Source of the DNA: Victivallaceae bacterium
GTDB taxonomy: Bacteria; Verrucomicrobiota; Lentisphaeria; Victivallales; Victivallaceae
Reading direction: 5' to 3'
Assembly: GCA_028691615.1 (NCBI GenBank)
Contig: JAQUYX010000003.1
Span: 1 to 44,137, forward strand
Length of the DNA: 44,137 nt
The translations under genes and the position numbers were made by a program. The notes beneath the pieces are model-generated. The model searched no databases. It was not told the origin of the DNA and saw nothing but the letters and a program-made list of their open reading frames with translations. Shown here piece by piece: positions 9,561 to 18,544 of this stretch (positions are counted from its first letter, which is position 1; each line of letters opens with the position of its first letter).

Positions 9561-10549
9561 TTTTGCTTGAGATAGAGTTCGTGGCGAAGCGTTTCCCATT
9601 GAATCAAGGGATGCGTCGCCTCGGAAAGCCCACGGATCAGCAAGAAGAGGAAGGAAAATCCGCTCCGATATTTGCGCCCCTCAAAAAGCCCGCGCAAAAG
9701 TCCATTCGGCCGCCACCGGCGATAGAACGCTCCGCACAATTTCCACGCTTCGAGCTGCTCCACCTTCCCCGTGAGCTTGCGCACCTTCGACACATGCCGG
9801 AAAAACCGCCGCTCAATCAGATAGTCCATCATCCGTCTGCGGGACGGATCGCTTTTCCCCTGCTCCGCCAGAAGTTCCAGCGCACGCAACGAATCCTTGA
9901 GCCAGAGATTGCGCACGATCTTACGCTTCCACACCGATCCCTGACGGTACAGAACCGCCAGAATTTTGACTTCCAACGGCCGGGAGGCAATTCCTGCGAC
10001 CGCGTTGGCAAACACCAGATCCTCGCAGAGATTCAACCCCTCGGGAAAACGGATTTTGTCCAGCATTGTGCGCCGGTAGAGCCGCTTCCAAATCGCGCGC
10101 TCCGCGGTATAACGGGGAAGAAAATAAACCTTCTCATGACCATTGGGCTTCTCCGCCGCGCAATCCGGCGGCGTTCCGTAAAATTTCCGGGACGCCCCGA
10201 GCACCATCTCGGAATCAAATTTCTGCGCACACGCCGTCAGCGCCTCGCACGCCCACGGCAACAGCAGATCGTCGGGGTCCAGAAACATCACATATTCGCC
10301 GGTCGCGTGGTCAAGCCCGGTATTGCGCGCGGCGGAAACGCCCCGGTTGGTTTCATGGGTCAGCACGCGCAACCGGGAATCCCGCGTCGCATATTCCGCC
10401 AGCAGCGTTCCCAGATCGTCCGGCGACGCGTCGTTGACGGCGAGCACCTCCAGCTCGGAAAGGGTCTGCCCCAGCACACTCTCCAGCGAAGCGCGAACCA
10501 GCTCCGGTTCCTTGCGATAGATCGGCAAAATGACAGATACCAGCGGCAT
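9557..10549 (-). CDS. Glycosyltransferase family 2
   Basis: A 330-aa GT-A fold enzyme. The N-terminus VSVILPIYRKEPELVRASL, the acidic AVNDASPDD, the RGVSAARNTGLDHATGEY segment and the metal-binding FLDPDD (a DxD motif) are typical of GT2 enzymes that transfer sugars from nucleotide donors to cell-surface glycans. No transmembrane segments are evident, so it would be cytoplasmic or peripheral. Donor and acceptor cannot be predicted. It is the middle gene of a three-gene unit: 9 bases after the DUF4432 gene and overlapping the DUF45 gene by 4 bases. No strong ribosome site precedes the ATG at 10549, which suggests coupling with the upstream gene. Confidence 0.9.
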   Translation of the reverse strand: MPLVSVILPIYRKEPELVRASLESVLGQTLSELEVLAVNDASPDDLGTLLAEYATRDSRLRVLTHETNRGVSAARNTGLDHATGEYVMFLDPDDLLLPWACEALTACAQKFDSEMVLGASRKFYGTPPDCAAEKPNGHEKVYFLPRYTAERAIWKRLYRRTMLDKIRFPEGLNLCEDLVFANAVAGIASRPLEVKILAVLYRQGSVWKRKIVRNLWLKDSLRALELLAEQGKSDPSRRRMMDYLIERRFFRHVSKVRKLTGKVEQLEAWKLCGAFYRRWRPNGLLRGLFEGRKYRSGFSFLFLLIRGLSEATHPLIQWETLRHELYLKQK

Positions 10550-10558
10550 AGTGTCAAC

Positions 10559-11569
10559 TCAAAGATCCACAAGTTCCAGCACAATACAAGAGGAAACCTT
10601 CTCGCCCGGAGCGATGCTCCGCAGCTTTCCGGTCTTGGCGAAATCCGCCTGCCCGATCGGGTAGCAGTTGGACGGTTCCAGCCCGATCACATACTCGGAG
10701 ACGCCCATTTGTTTCCATTGGATCAAATATGGCAGCTCCTTCTCGCGATAGGAGATTTTCACGCCAAAGCCCAGCTTCCGGTTCGACAGTTGCGCATGGC
10801 AGAAGCCTTCCGCATCGGGGCGGATATGATGATAAAACACCTGCTCGACATAATTTGCTTCGGGTTGCTCCATTTTCTGCCAGCGGCCCAAGCCGGAACG
10901 GGCGCGGTCGTCCTTGCCTTCCACCTGATCATTTTCGGTTTCAATGACCGCGTCCTCGGAGACCAGCGGCCAGCCGAAATTCATGTGGCAGAGAAACATG
11001 AAGGGATATTCGCGGGTCGTTTCATTCTCAATGGCGTCTTCGACAAGGATCTTGTTCTCGCCGTAAAAGGTGGTGATCTTGCGGCGGATCGAAATATTTT
11101 CCCCAAACATGCGATGCTGCCGAACCAGCCCCGTGACCTCCAGCGCATAGCGACCGTCCTGCGTCCAGAACGCGCGGGAATTGACCTCTTCGCCAATCAG
11201 ATTGGAAAGCCGTCCGTGAAGGCCGTGCAGTTCCCCGTCCGCGCCGACACAAGGCCCGCCGACGTTGGTGAAACCGCATCCGGTCAGAAGACCGCCGCCC
11301 CAGTTGCGCAGCCATTCGAGGCCGACCTTGTCGTGATTCCACGCCGTCCCCGGGCCGCCGGGCGTGGAGAATACAAACGGAATGCCCCGATAGGACGCAT
11401 GCCCCAGATCCATGCCGCGATCGGGCAGCACCGAGAAACACAATCCGGCCCCGTTGTCCACCTCGAAAACCCGCATTCCACGGCTCTGCCCATCCTCCGA
11501 AACGCACCGAAAAATCCGGGCAAGCTGTTCCATCGAGCCGACATGAGAGACTACTTCCGAGCGATCCAT
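10559..11569 (-). CDS. DUF4432 family, aldose-epimerase-like protein
   Basis: A 336-aa protein with the hallmarks of the DUF4432 branch of the galactose mutarotase-like superfamily: LPDRGMDLGHASYRGIPF near the N-terminus, HGLHGRLSN in the middle and LIQWKQMGVSEYVIGLEP toward the end. The last segment corresponds to the GLEPxN region of sugar-binding beta-sandwich epimerases. It probably binds or epimerises a sugar in the cytoplasm; the substrate is unknown. The ATG ending at 11569 has an AGGGG about 10 bases upstream. The longer frame starting at 11623 would begin inside the leader. It is the first gene of a unit with the GT2 and DUF45 genes. Confidence 0.85.
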   Translation of the reverse strand: MDRSEVVSHVGSMEQLARIFRCVSEDGQSRGMRVFEVDNGAGLCFSVLPDRGMDLGHASYRGIPFVFSTPGGPGTAWNHDKVGLEWLRNWGGGLLTGCGFTNVGGPCVGADGELHGLHGRLSNLIGEEVNSRAFWTQDGRYALEVTGLVRQHRMFGENISIRRKITTFYGENKILVEDAIENETTREYPFMFLCHMNFGWPLVSEDAVIETENDQVEGKDDRARSGLGRWQKMEQPEANYVEQVFYHHIRPDAEGFCHAQLSNRKLGFGVKISYREKELPYLIQWKQMGVSEYVIGLEPSNCYPIGQADFAKTGKLRSIAPGEKVSSCIVLELVDL

Positions 11570-11613
11570 TCTTCCAAATCCCCTTTCCCGAAAAAAATTA
11601 CTGTTGCCGTTAC

Positions 11614-11642
11614 AATCTATCACGCAACCTGCAATTTTTCAA
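11614..11642 (-). promoter_or_regulatory. Promoter of the DUF4432-GT2-DUF45 unit
   Basis: On the minus strand, TTGAAA (11637-11642), a 17-base spacer and TAGATT (11614-11619), about 45 bases before the DUF4432 start codon. It lies in the 116-base gap after the MATE gene; no terminator is obvious there, so read-through from MATE is possible. Confidence 0.6.
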
Positions 11643-11685
11643 TTGGGAATCCATCCGAAAAGACAACAACCTGCCGAGTGTCGTC

Positions 11686-13041
11686 CTACACCTCCCGCGT
11701 CAGCCCCCGCGTCAATCGACGCGTCAATAAGAATCCAATCGCTCCGGCCAGCGAATCCGCCGCCAGGCGCGCAAAAAACAATCCTTCCAGCGAACGCAAA
11801 TACAACGCCAGAAGCGAAAACGGAACCAGCAAACCGATCATTCGCATCACATTGAGCCACGCCGCCGCGACCGGATGTCCGCAGCCGGTATAGAAAAAGG
11901 TCGAGTACCGATGAATTTCAATCATTCCGAAACACCACGGCGTAATCGTGAGAATCATCACCATAATCCGCCGCACCTCTTCGTCGTCACGCGAGAAAAT
12001 TCCCGTCAGCGGCATCCGGAAAAGATAAAACAAAATCGCCATCGCGCCCAGAAACAAAAACGCAAAACGCATCGAAAATTTCCGGCACTGCCGAATCCTT
12101 TCATATTGCTTGGCCCCGTAATTCTGCGCGACCATCGGCATCAGGGAGATCCCCAGCGCCATCGGAAAGACAAACGCCACCATCTCCAACCGGCCCGCCG
12201 CCGCCGACGCCGCCACCGCCGCGTCCCCGAACGAGGAAGTAATCCATGTCATCACCGCCGCCCCCATCGGCATCATCAAATGCCCCAGCGACATCGGCAC
12301 CCCGAAGAGCACAATCAAATACCACGCCGAACGCATCTGCCGCCACGGGGGAATTTCATAGCGGATGAGTTTATGTTTGCGCCGCAGCACCTCCAGCGTC
12401 GCCCCCGCCGCCAGAAACTGCGCCAGCACCGTCGCCAGCGCCGCTCCGCGCATTCCCATGGCGGGCACCGGTCCCCACCCGAAGATCAGCAACGGGTCGA
12501 GAATCACGTTGACAATCAAGCCCAGCACCATCATCAGACTGGCCGTGCGTGAATCGCCGACCGCCATCAGCAAATTGTTGCCGGTCATCGTCAGGGCCGA
12601 AGTCACACAGCCGAAAAACCAGATGTTCATATATTCGGACGCCAGCGGCAGCGTCCGCTCGGAGGCCCCCAGAAGCTTCATCACCGGCTGGCAGAACACC
12701 ATTCCCAGCACCCCCACCGTCAGGGAAACCAGAATCAGCAGCAACACCCCGGAGGTCGTCAGCGTCCGCGCCTTCTCCGTGCGCCCGCCGCCGAGCGACT
12801 GGGCCGCAATGGTCATCACGCCGCCGGAGACGCCGTGAAAGACGCAGCCGAGCAGCATGACCACCGGAAACGTGAATCCCATCGCCGCCAGCGGATCGCG
12901 CCCGAGACGGCTGACAAAATAGGTGTCCGCGAGGTTGTAGCCGGACATCGCCAGCGTCCCCGGAAGCATCGCAATCCCGGTTTTCAGCATAGTTCCGGCA
13001 ATCGAGCCGGAGAGATAAGAACTTTTCACCGCATCCGCCAT
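11686..13041 (-). CDS. MATE family multidrug/cation antiporter
   Basis: A 451-aa protein with about twelve hydrophobic segments and MATE motifs: an N-terminal IAMLPGTLAMSGYNLADTYF, where the family has the MVDTxFVG motif, followed by SRLGRDPLAAMGF, plus the second-half repeat around MTWITSSFGDAAVAASAA. Family members export cationic drugs or metabolites using Na+ or H+ gradients. The ATG ending at 13041 follows GAGGCG by a short distance. It starts 10 bases after the stop of the UvrD-type helicase gene, so it is the last gene of the purO-uvrD-MATE unit. Substrate unknown. Confidence 0.92.
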   Translation of the reverse strand: MADAVKSSYLSGSIAGTMLKTGIAMLPGTLAMSGYNLADTYFVSRLGRDPLAAMGFTFPVVMLLGCVFHGVSGGVMTIAAQSLGGGRTEKARTLTTSGVLLLILVSLTVGVLGMVFCQPVMKLLGASERTLPLASEYMNIWFFGCVTSALTMTGNNLLMAVGDSRTASLMMVLGLIVNVILDPLLIFGWGPVPAMGMRGAALATVLAQFLAAGATLEVLRRKHKLIRYEIPPWRQMRSAWYLIVLFGVPMSLGHLMMPMGAAVMTWITSSFGDAAVAASAAAGRLEMVAFVFPMALGISLMPMVAQNYGAKQYERIRQCRKFSMRFAFLFLGAMAILFYLFRMPLTGIFSRDDEEVRRIMVMILTITPWCFGMIEIHRYSTFFYTGCGHPVAAAWLNVMRMIGLLVPFSLLALYLRSLEGLFFARLAADSLAGAIGFLLTRRLTRGLTREV

Positions 13042-13051
13042 CTTTTCGCCT

Positions 13052-15085
13052 CTATTTCAACGCCGACATCATCCGGCGCAGTGCTTCGAGCATTTCCCCC
13101 TGATCCATCTTCCGCATGAAATCCTCCGGCACGCCATGCTCAATGAGCGCCTCCGGAATCATCTCAAGAAATGGCGAAATCGTCTGCGTTTTAAGTTTTC
13201 CACGCACAAAACGCCGTCCCGCCGCCGTAAAATACAGCTCCTTCTTCGCCCGTGTCACCGCCACGTAAAAAAGCCGCAACTCCTCGTCGAGATTGCCCTC
13301 TTCGCACGCGCGTTCGCTCGGAAAAATACTCTTCTCCATCGCCACGGAAAACACCACCTTGTATTCCAACCCCTTGGCCGAATGCACCGTGGTCAACACC
13401 ACCGCATCCCCCTTGCCGGCTTCCTCGTCGGTCCGGTCGGTCTCCTCCAGAAGCGCATAGCTTTCCAGATACTCCTCCAGCGTGACCGCGCCGCCGCGAC
13501 GCGCTTCAAATTCCGCCATCGAGCTGAGAAATTCTCCGAGGTTATCCTGCCGCTTGCGACTGTCCTCCATGTCTTTATAGATCCTCTGAAGCCCGTCGAA
13601 ATATCCGATCCGGGTCAGAAAATCCCGCGATTTCCCGGCCAGATTGCCCGGCGCGGAAAAGGTCTGCTGCGCCTCCTGGCAGCAACTGCTGAAAAATTCA
13701 GCCGAAGATGCCGCCGCCCCACCCAGCATAGTGCGAAACTCTTTACGCCCGAGCGCACGGAGCATCGGCACATGTTCCCGGTCGCGATAACTCTTGAGCA
13801 GACCGACCGCTTTTTCCGCCAGTCCGCGCGGCGGCGTGTTGAGCACCCGCAGCAAACTCTGATCATCCTGCGGATTGACCAGCAGCCGCAAATACGCCAC
13901 CGCGTCGCGGATCTCCTTGCGCTTGAAGAACTCCTGCCCCCCGACCAGACGGTACGGAATGTCCCTTCCGCGCAGCGCCTCTTCAAACGGCCGCGACAGA
14001 TGGTTGGATCGGTAAAGAATGGCAAAATCTCCGTAATGCAGCGAATCGTCCTCCTGATGGCGCTGCGCAATCATATCGGCCACAAACGCGGCCTCGGCCT
14101 CGCCGCTGTCGGAACGGACGAAACGGAGTTTTTCCCCTTCGCCGCACTGACTCCAGAGGTTCTTCTCGCGCCGCAGGGAATTGTTGGCGATCACCGCGTT
14201 GGCGGCCCGGAGAATCGTGTTGGTGGAGCGGTAATTCTGTTCGAGCTTGACCACCGTCGCACCGGGAAACTGTTCGGGGAAATTGAGAATGTTCTCCACC
14301 TTCGCGCCCCGCCACGAATAGATGCTCTGATCGTCGTCGCCAACCACGCACAAATTGCGCTCCGGCCCGACCAGTCTGCTTAACAGCGCGAACTGCGCCT
14401 CGTTGGTGTCCTGATACTCGTCCACCAGCAGGTAACGATAGCGGTCGCGGTACTTGTCGCGCACGGTTTCGTCCTCCAAAGCGCGGCAGCCGAGCATAAG
14501 CATGTCGTCGTAATCAATGAGATTCTGCAGCTGAAGCAACGTTTGATATTCCCGATAGACCCGCGCCGAAGCCATCCACATCGGATTGTTGGCCTCGCTT
14601 GCGGCCTCCTCGGGCGTCAGCAGCCGGTTCTTCCACCCGGAAATAATATTCATGAACGCGGAGGCCGGAGCAAACTCCTTGGAAATTCCCAACTGCGCCA
14701 TCGCCTGCCGAACCAGCCCTTCCTGATCGGACTCGTCGGCCACGGTGAAGTTGGGAAGATATCCGAGTTTGCGAATCTCGCTGCGCAGCAGCCGGATGCA
14801 GAAACTGTGAAACGTCCCCAACGTCACCTTTTCGGCGGCCGCTTCGGGAATCAGCGCGGCCAGACGCTCGCGCATTTCCCGCGCCGCCTTGTTGGTGAAG
14901 GTCATGCCGAGAATATGCTCCGGCGCGACTCCGCAGCTGACCAGATAGGCGATCCGGTGCGTGACCACACGGGTTTTCCCCGTGCCCGCCCCCGCGAGAA
15001 TCAGCACCGGACCGGACACCGCGCCGGCGGCGCGCGCCTGTTCCGGATTGAGTCCGGCAAGAATGGTTTTGTCGCCTTCGGTCAT
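13052..15085 (-). CDS. UvrD/PcrA-type ATP-dependent DNA helicase
   Basis: A 677-aa superfamily 1A helicase. It has the Q motif LNPEQARAA (12-20), Walker A AGAGTGKT (31-38), motif Ia TFTNKAAREM, DEYQDTN (motif II), GDDDQSIYSWRGA (motif III), LEQNYRST (motif IV), TVHSAKGLEY (motif V) and YVAVTRAKKEL (motif VI). It translocates 3'-5' on DNA in excision and mismatch repair and replication restart. Bacterial UvrD/PcrA proteins are about 720 aa; this one ends shortly after the core without the long C-terminal extension, so Rep-like is also possible. The ATG ending at 15085 makes an ATGA overlap with the purO stop. Confidence 0.92.
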   Translation of the reverse strand: MTEGDKTILAGLNPEQARAAGAVSGPVLILAGAGTGKTRVVTHRIAYLVSCGVAPEHILGMTFTNKAAREMRERLAALIPEAAAEKVTLGTFHSFCIRLLRSEIRKLGYLPNFTVADESDQEGLVRQAMAQLGISKEFAPASAFMNIISGWKNRLLTPEEAASEANNPMWMASARVYREYQTLLQLQNLIDYDDMLMLGCRALEDETVRDKYRDRYRYLLVDEYQDTNEAQFALLSRLVGPERNLCVVGDDDQSIYSWRGAKVENILNFPEQFPGATVVKLEQNYRSTNTILRAANAVIANNSLRREKNLWSQCGEGEKLRFVRSDSGEAEAAFVADMIAQRHQEDDSLHYGDFAILYRSNHLSRPFEEALRGRDIPYRLVGGQEFFKRKEIRDAVAYLRLLVNPQDDQSLLRVLNTPPRGLAEKAVGLLKSYRDREHVPMLRALGRKEFRTMLGGAAASSAEFFSSCCQEAQQTFSAPGNLAGKSRDFLTRIGYFDGLQRIYKDMEDSRKRQDNLGEFLSSMAEFEARRGGAVTLEEYLESYALLEETDRTDEEAGKGDAVVLTTVHSAKGLEYKVVFSVAMEKSIFPSERACEEGNLDEELRLFYVAVTRAKKELYFTAAGRRFVRGKLKTQTISPFLEMIPEALIEHGVPEDFMRKMDQGEMLEALRRMMSALK

Positions 15086-15732
15086 TTTGCGGGGACAATC
15101 ACAGTCCCAATGTCGTAGCACTCGCAATCAAGTTGCGCGAGCGCCGCGCAGCTGGTCACCGGATGTTCAAATCCGGCAAAAACACCGCCGTCGACCGCGT
15201 ATTGCGCGACACAGTTGACACAGGCGCCGTCGAAGGCTTCGTCGAGATTTTCATCGGCGGGACGGTTGCACTCATAGGTCGACACATAGTTGAGCCGCCC
15301 CGGAACCAGCGCAAATTCGCGCACCAGCAGCGCGTCCTTGCGGACAATGCCGAGGAAGCCGCGCTTCTCCGACTGGGAAACCGCTCCGACAATCCGGGGC
15401 GTGTCCAGAGAATCTTTCTCGTAGTCCATAGCCAGCAGCCCCAGCGCGAACGCGTCGCGGACGGGATACCCCATGGCGATCTTCTCGACAATCGGATCGG
15501 TCTGGGAACCGTTGCTGACCACGACATAGCCGCGAACGATCTTGAGCGCGTTGTAGGCGATGTAGGGGTTTTTGGCCAGATCCCCTTCGAAGCCCGCGCG
15601 GGGCATGATGGAGACGATTTCGCCCTTGACGCGCGCCTCGCGGTTCGGGAACGAGCGGGAAGAAACACGGTACATTGCGGCCGCGCGGCCGGACCGGGTC
15701 ATGCCGATAGCGACGATTCTGCCGAGATACAT
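15082..15732 (-). CDS. purO: Archaeal-type IMP cyclohydrolase (PurO)
   Basis: A 216-aa protein starting MYLGRIVAIGMTRSG and followed by AAAMYRVSSRSFPNREA, the characteristic start of the PurO family (IMP_cyclohyd). PurO closes the ring of FAICAR to make IMP, the last step of de novo purine synthesis; most bacteria use PurH for this. Other family-like stretches are YIAYNALKIV and GYPVRDAFALGLLAMDYEKD. The ATG ending at 15732 has AAGGAG 9-10 bases upstream and a promoter just beyond. The frame stays open upstream for over 350 bases but that part lies in the divergent rlmI gene. Its stop overlaps the uvrD start, so a purine gene leads a repair/transport unit. Confidence 0.88.
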   Translation of the reverse strand: MYLGRIVAIGMTRSGRAAAMYRVSSRSFPNREARVKGEIVSIMPRAGFEGDLAKNPYIAYNALKIVRGYVVVSNGSQTDPIVEKIAMGYPVRDAFALGLLAMDYEKDSLDTPRIVGAVSQSEKRGFLGIVRKDALLVREFALVPGRLNYVSTYECNRPADENLDEAFDGACVNCVAQYAVDGGVFAGFEHPVTSCAALAQLDCECYDIGTVIVPAK

Positions 15733-15767
15733 GGCTGGGAACTCCTTGATTTTTGTCTTGTGCGCAC

Positions 15768-15796
15768 TTGCATAAAAGGGATTTTGGTAATATAGT
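15768..15796 (+). promoter_or_regulatory. Promoter of rlmI-type gene
   Basis: TTGCAT (15768-15773), a 17-base spacer and TATAGT (15791-15796). Predicted start near 15803, giving a leader of about 36 bases before the ATG at 15839. Confidence 0.6.
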
Positions 15797-15817
15797 TCCA
15801 AAACTGCATCACGGCAA
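15789..15817 (-). promoter_or_regulatory. Promoter of purO-uvrD-MATE unit
   Basis: On the minus strand, TTGCCG (15812-15817), a 17-base spacer and TATATT (15789-15794). The -10 box overlaps the -10 box of the divergent rlmI promoter (15791-15796). A polymerase bound at one must exclude the other. Confidence 0.6.
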
Positions 15818-15838
15818 CCGCCGAAGGGGTATTTTTCC

Positions 15839-17065
15839 ATGACAAGAACCAAAATTTTTCTGAAACCGGGCAGAGACAAGTCCGTCCGCCTCCGGCATCC
15901 GTGGATTTTTTCCGGCGCGATCCGCAATCTGGAAGGCGCGCCCGAGAGCGGCGACCCGGTCGAAATATACAGCGCAGGCCGCGAATTTCTCGCCGTCGGC
16001 GCATTCTCTGCGGCCAGCCAGATCGCCGTGCGGGTCTGGGAGTTCGCACGCAATATCGAGATCGACCGCGAATTTCTGCGCGAACGCATTCAGCGGGCCG
16101 TCGCGCTGCGCCCCCGGCTCGGGTTCGTCCCGCAACAAGGCTGCCGGCTGGTTTTTTCCGAGGCGGACAACCTGCCCGGAGTCATCGCCGACCGCTACGG
16201 CGCGACGGTGGTTCTGTGCCTTCTGAGCGCCGGGGCGGAGAAGTACCGCGAAGTGCTCGCGGAGCTTTTCCTGGAACTGGACGGAGTCACCGGCGTCTAT
16301 GAGCGCTCCGACGCCGCCGTGCGCACCCGCGAGGAACTGCCAATGCGTACCGGGCTGATTTGCGGGGAAGAGCCGCCGGAATTCTGCTCGATCGAAGAGA
16401 ATGATATGAAGCTCCTGGTCGATGTCCGGCGCGGCCATAAAACAGGATTTTATCTCGACCAGCGCGACGCGCGGCTGCGGGTAAGGGACTTTGCCGCCGG
16501 GAAACGGGTGCTCAACTGTTTCTCCTACACCGGCGGATTCGGCGTGTCCGCGGCGCTCGGCGGAGCGCAAATGGTGACGGATGTGGACTCTTCCGCGTCC
16601 GCACTGGAACTGGCCGGACGCAATTATCAGGAAAATAAAATCGCCCCGGAACAGCATGAAAGCATCGAAGGAGATGTTTTCTGCGTGCTGCGCAAATTTC
16701 GGGCGGAGAAGAGAAGGTTCGATCTGATCGTCCTCGATCCGCCCAAGCTGGTCGAATCGCAAAAGGCGCTGATCCGCGGCGCGCGCGCCTACAAGGACAT
16801 GGCGCTCTGCGCCTACGGACTTTTGGAGGAAGGCGGCGTGCTTTTCAACTTCTCCTGTTCGGGACTGATGGATGAAGAATTTTTCCGCAAAATCACCTTC
16901 GAAGCCGCCCTCGACGCGGGAGTGGACGCCGTGACAGTCGGATCGCTCCGGCAGAGCGGCGACCATCCGGTGCTGCTGACCGCGCCGGAGTCGTTCTATC
17001 TGAAGGGACTGATTTCCGTAGTCACCCGCCGGCTGCCGAACCGGAACGATGACACAAAGGAGTAA
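15839..17065 (+). CDS. rlmI: RlmI-type 23S rRNA cytosine-C5 methyltransferase
   Basis: A 408-aa class I SAM-dependent methyltransferase. Residues 1 to about 75 form a PUA RNA-binding domain (FLKPGRDKSVRLRHPWIFSG start). The catalytic domain shows KTGFYLDQRDAR, SAM-binding NCFSYTGGFGVSAALGG, VDSSASAL, LDPPK and FNFSCSG, whose Cys is the likely catalytic one. E. coli RlmI (396 aa) methylates C1962 of 23S rRNA; the same target is likely but not proven. AAGGGG precedes the ATG at 15839 by about 9 bases. Its end carries the ribosome site (AAAGGAG at the stop codon) of the following glycosyltransferase. Confidence 0.9.
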   Translation: MTRTKIFLKPGRDKSVRLRHPWIFSGAIRNLEGAPESGDPVEIYSAGREFLAVGAFSAASQIAVRVWEFARNIEIDREFLRERIQRAVALRPRLGFVPQQGCRLVFSEADNLPGVIADRYGATVVLCLLSAGAEKYREVLAELFLELDGVTGVYERSDAAVRTREELPMRTGLICGEEPPEFCSIEENDMKLLVDVRRGHKTGFYLDQRDARLRVRDFAAGKRVLNCFSYTGGFGVSAALGGAQMVTDVDSSASALELAGRNYQENKIAPEQHESIEGDVFCVLRKFRAEKRRFDLIVLDPPKLVESQKALIRGARAYKDMALCAYGLLEEGGVLFNFSCSGLMDEEFFRKITFEAALDAGVDAVTVGSLRQSGDHPVLLTAPESFYLKGLISVVTRRLPNRNDDTKE

Positions 17066-17075
17066 CCCATTGGAG

Positions 17076-18524
17076 ATGGATAAGTTCCGTAAAGCGGTGT
17101 TCCGGATTCTCGGAATTTTTCTGATCCTGCGGATTCTCATTGCCGCAGCCATGCCGCTGGCCGATCCCTCGGAGACACGCTACGCATGTATGGCCCGCAA
17201 CATGGCCGATTCGGGCAACTATCTGGTGCCGCACTTTGTGCACGACGGAGTCTATCAGAGTTTTGACGGCAAGCCGCCGCTCTACTTTCAGATCGCCGGA
17301 GTGTTCTGCAAGGCGCTGGGCAATCACGAACTCTGGGTGCGGCTGCCTTCGCTGCTTGCGGCAGTCGGCATTCTGCTGCTGCTCTACCGGACGGCGCGCA
17401 AACTCTCCACCGAGCATGTCGCCCTCGTATCGACGGCGATTTGCGCGGGCAGCGGCGTCTTCTGGGTTTTCGCGGGGTTGTCGCTGACCGACATGGTGCT
17501 CGCCTTCACAATCGCCGGAGCGATTTTTGCCTACATGCTGTTTCTGGCGGAAAAAGAGCAAAGAATCCGGAAATTCCACAGTCTGGAATTTTTCTTTTTC
17601 CTGGCGCTGGGCATGGTGGCCAAGGGGCCGGTGGCGCTGGTCTACGCGGGGATTCCAGTGGCGATCTACACGATTTGGGGCGGCCGCTGGCGCGATCTCA
17701 AGGATCATGCGTGGATCACCGGAACGATTCTTTTTCTCGCAGTCGCATCGCCGTGGTACATTCTGATGACAAGAGAGAATCCCGATTTCCTCAAATACTT
17801 CTTCGTCCACGAGAATTTCCTGCGCTTCGTCACGCCCTCCTACGGCGACCGCTACGGAACCGGACGGGAAACTTTCCGGGGAATGGCGCTGATCTGGTTT
17901 CTGGCGGTCAATCTGCCGGGGCTGTTGCTCCTGGGCATCCCCGCGGTGTTCCGGAAACTGACCGCATGGCGGAAAAACGCGCAGAATCCAATGTGGGGCA
18001 TCGCCGCTGCCGGCTGCCTCGGCATCACGCTCTTCTGGTGTCTCACGGCGCGGGCGACCATCTATTATCTGCTGCCGAGTATTCCGCTGGCGGCGCTGCT
18101 CCTCGGAGACGCGCTGGTCGGAGCGAATCTCCTGGCCACCCGGGAGCAGCGCATTGTGTTTCTCAAAGGGATTTTTGTCTGGCACACGATGCTCTTTCTC
18201 GGATTGCTGGCCGCGACGCTCCAGCTGATGCGGACGGACAAAAGCTCCCGCAATGTGCTGGAAGCGATGGGCGAACGCATCGGCATTCCAGCCGGCCGGT
18301 GTTACTATTTTGCGAAGGCGACCCCGTACTCGGCGAACTTCTACGCCCCGGAACGGATTGTCAATCACGCATGGGAACCGCCGGAATTCAGTGCAGTACG
18401 AAGCAAAAGTCATTATTTGATTCTCCGGGCGAAGGACGAAGCAAAGGCCGCCGGGCATCTCGGAGAACGCAAACTCTTCCTGCGCCGGGGGGAATGGGCG
18501 GTCTACGCGCCGGAAAAGAGATAA
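17076..18524 (+). CDS. ArnT/PMT-type polyprenyl-phosphate glycosyltransferase
   Basis: A roughly 482-aa GT-C membrane enzyme with about eleven transmembrane segments. The first loop has the catalytic acidic motif DPSETRYACMARNM, then FDGKPPLYFQIAG and an ELWVRLPSLLAA segment, the layout of ArnT and related enzymes that move a sugar from a polyprenyl-phosphate carrier to lipid A, lipids or proteins on the outer face of the inner membrane. AAGGAG at 17057-17062 lies within the rlmI stop region. It is 7 bases from a TTG at 17070 and 13 from the ATG at 17076, so the start could be either; an ATG at 17049 overlaps rlmI. Sugar and acceptor unknown. Confidence 0.85.
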   Translation: MDKFRKAVFRILGIFLILRILIAAAMPLADPSETRYACMARNMADSGNYLVPHFVHDGVYQSFDGKPPLYFQIAGVFCKALGNHELWVRLPSLLAAVGILLLLYRTARKLSTEHVALVSTAICAGSGVFWVFAGLSLTDMVLAFTIAGAIFAYMLFLAEKEQRIRKFHSLEFFFFLALGMVAKGPVALVYAGIPVAIYTIWGGRWRDLKDHAWITGTILFLAVASPWYILMTRENPDFLKYFFVHENFLRFVTPSYGDRYGTGRETFRGMALIWFLAVNLPGLLLLGIPAVFRKLTAWRKNAQNPMWGIAAAGCLGITLFWCLTARATIYYLLPSIPLAALLLGDALVGANLLATREQRIVFLKGIFVWHTMLFLGLLAATLQLMRTDKSSRNVLEAMGERIGIPAGRCYYFAKATPYSANFYAPERIVNHAWEPPEFSAVRSKSHYLILRAKDEAKAAGHLGERKLFLRRGEWAVYAPEKR

Positions 18525-18544
18525 AAACGTCCGGGGCGGTTGAA

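Noticed and set aside
9503-11893. Plus-strand open frame of 796 codons across the DUF45, GT2 and DUF4432 genes
   Set aside because: It crosses three well-supported minus-strand genes and reads as low-complexity Arg/Pro/His-rich shadow protein.
15082-16089. Longer purO product starting at 16089
   Set aside because: The extension lies in the divergent rlmI gene and beyond the purO promoter; the family start MYLGRI at 15732 has its own ribosome site.
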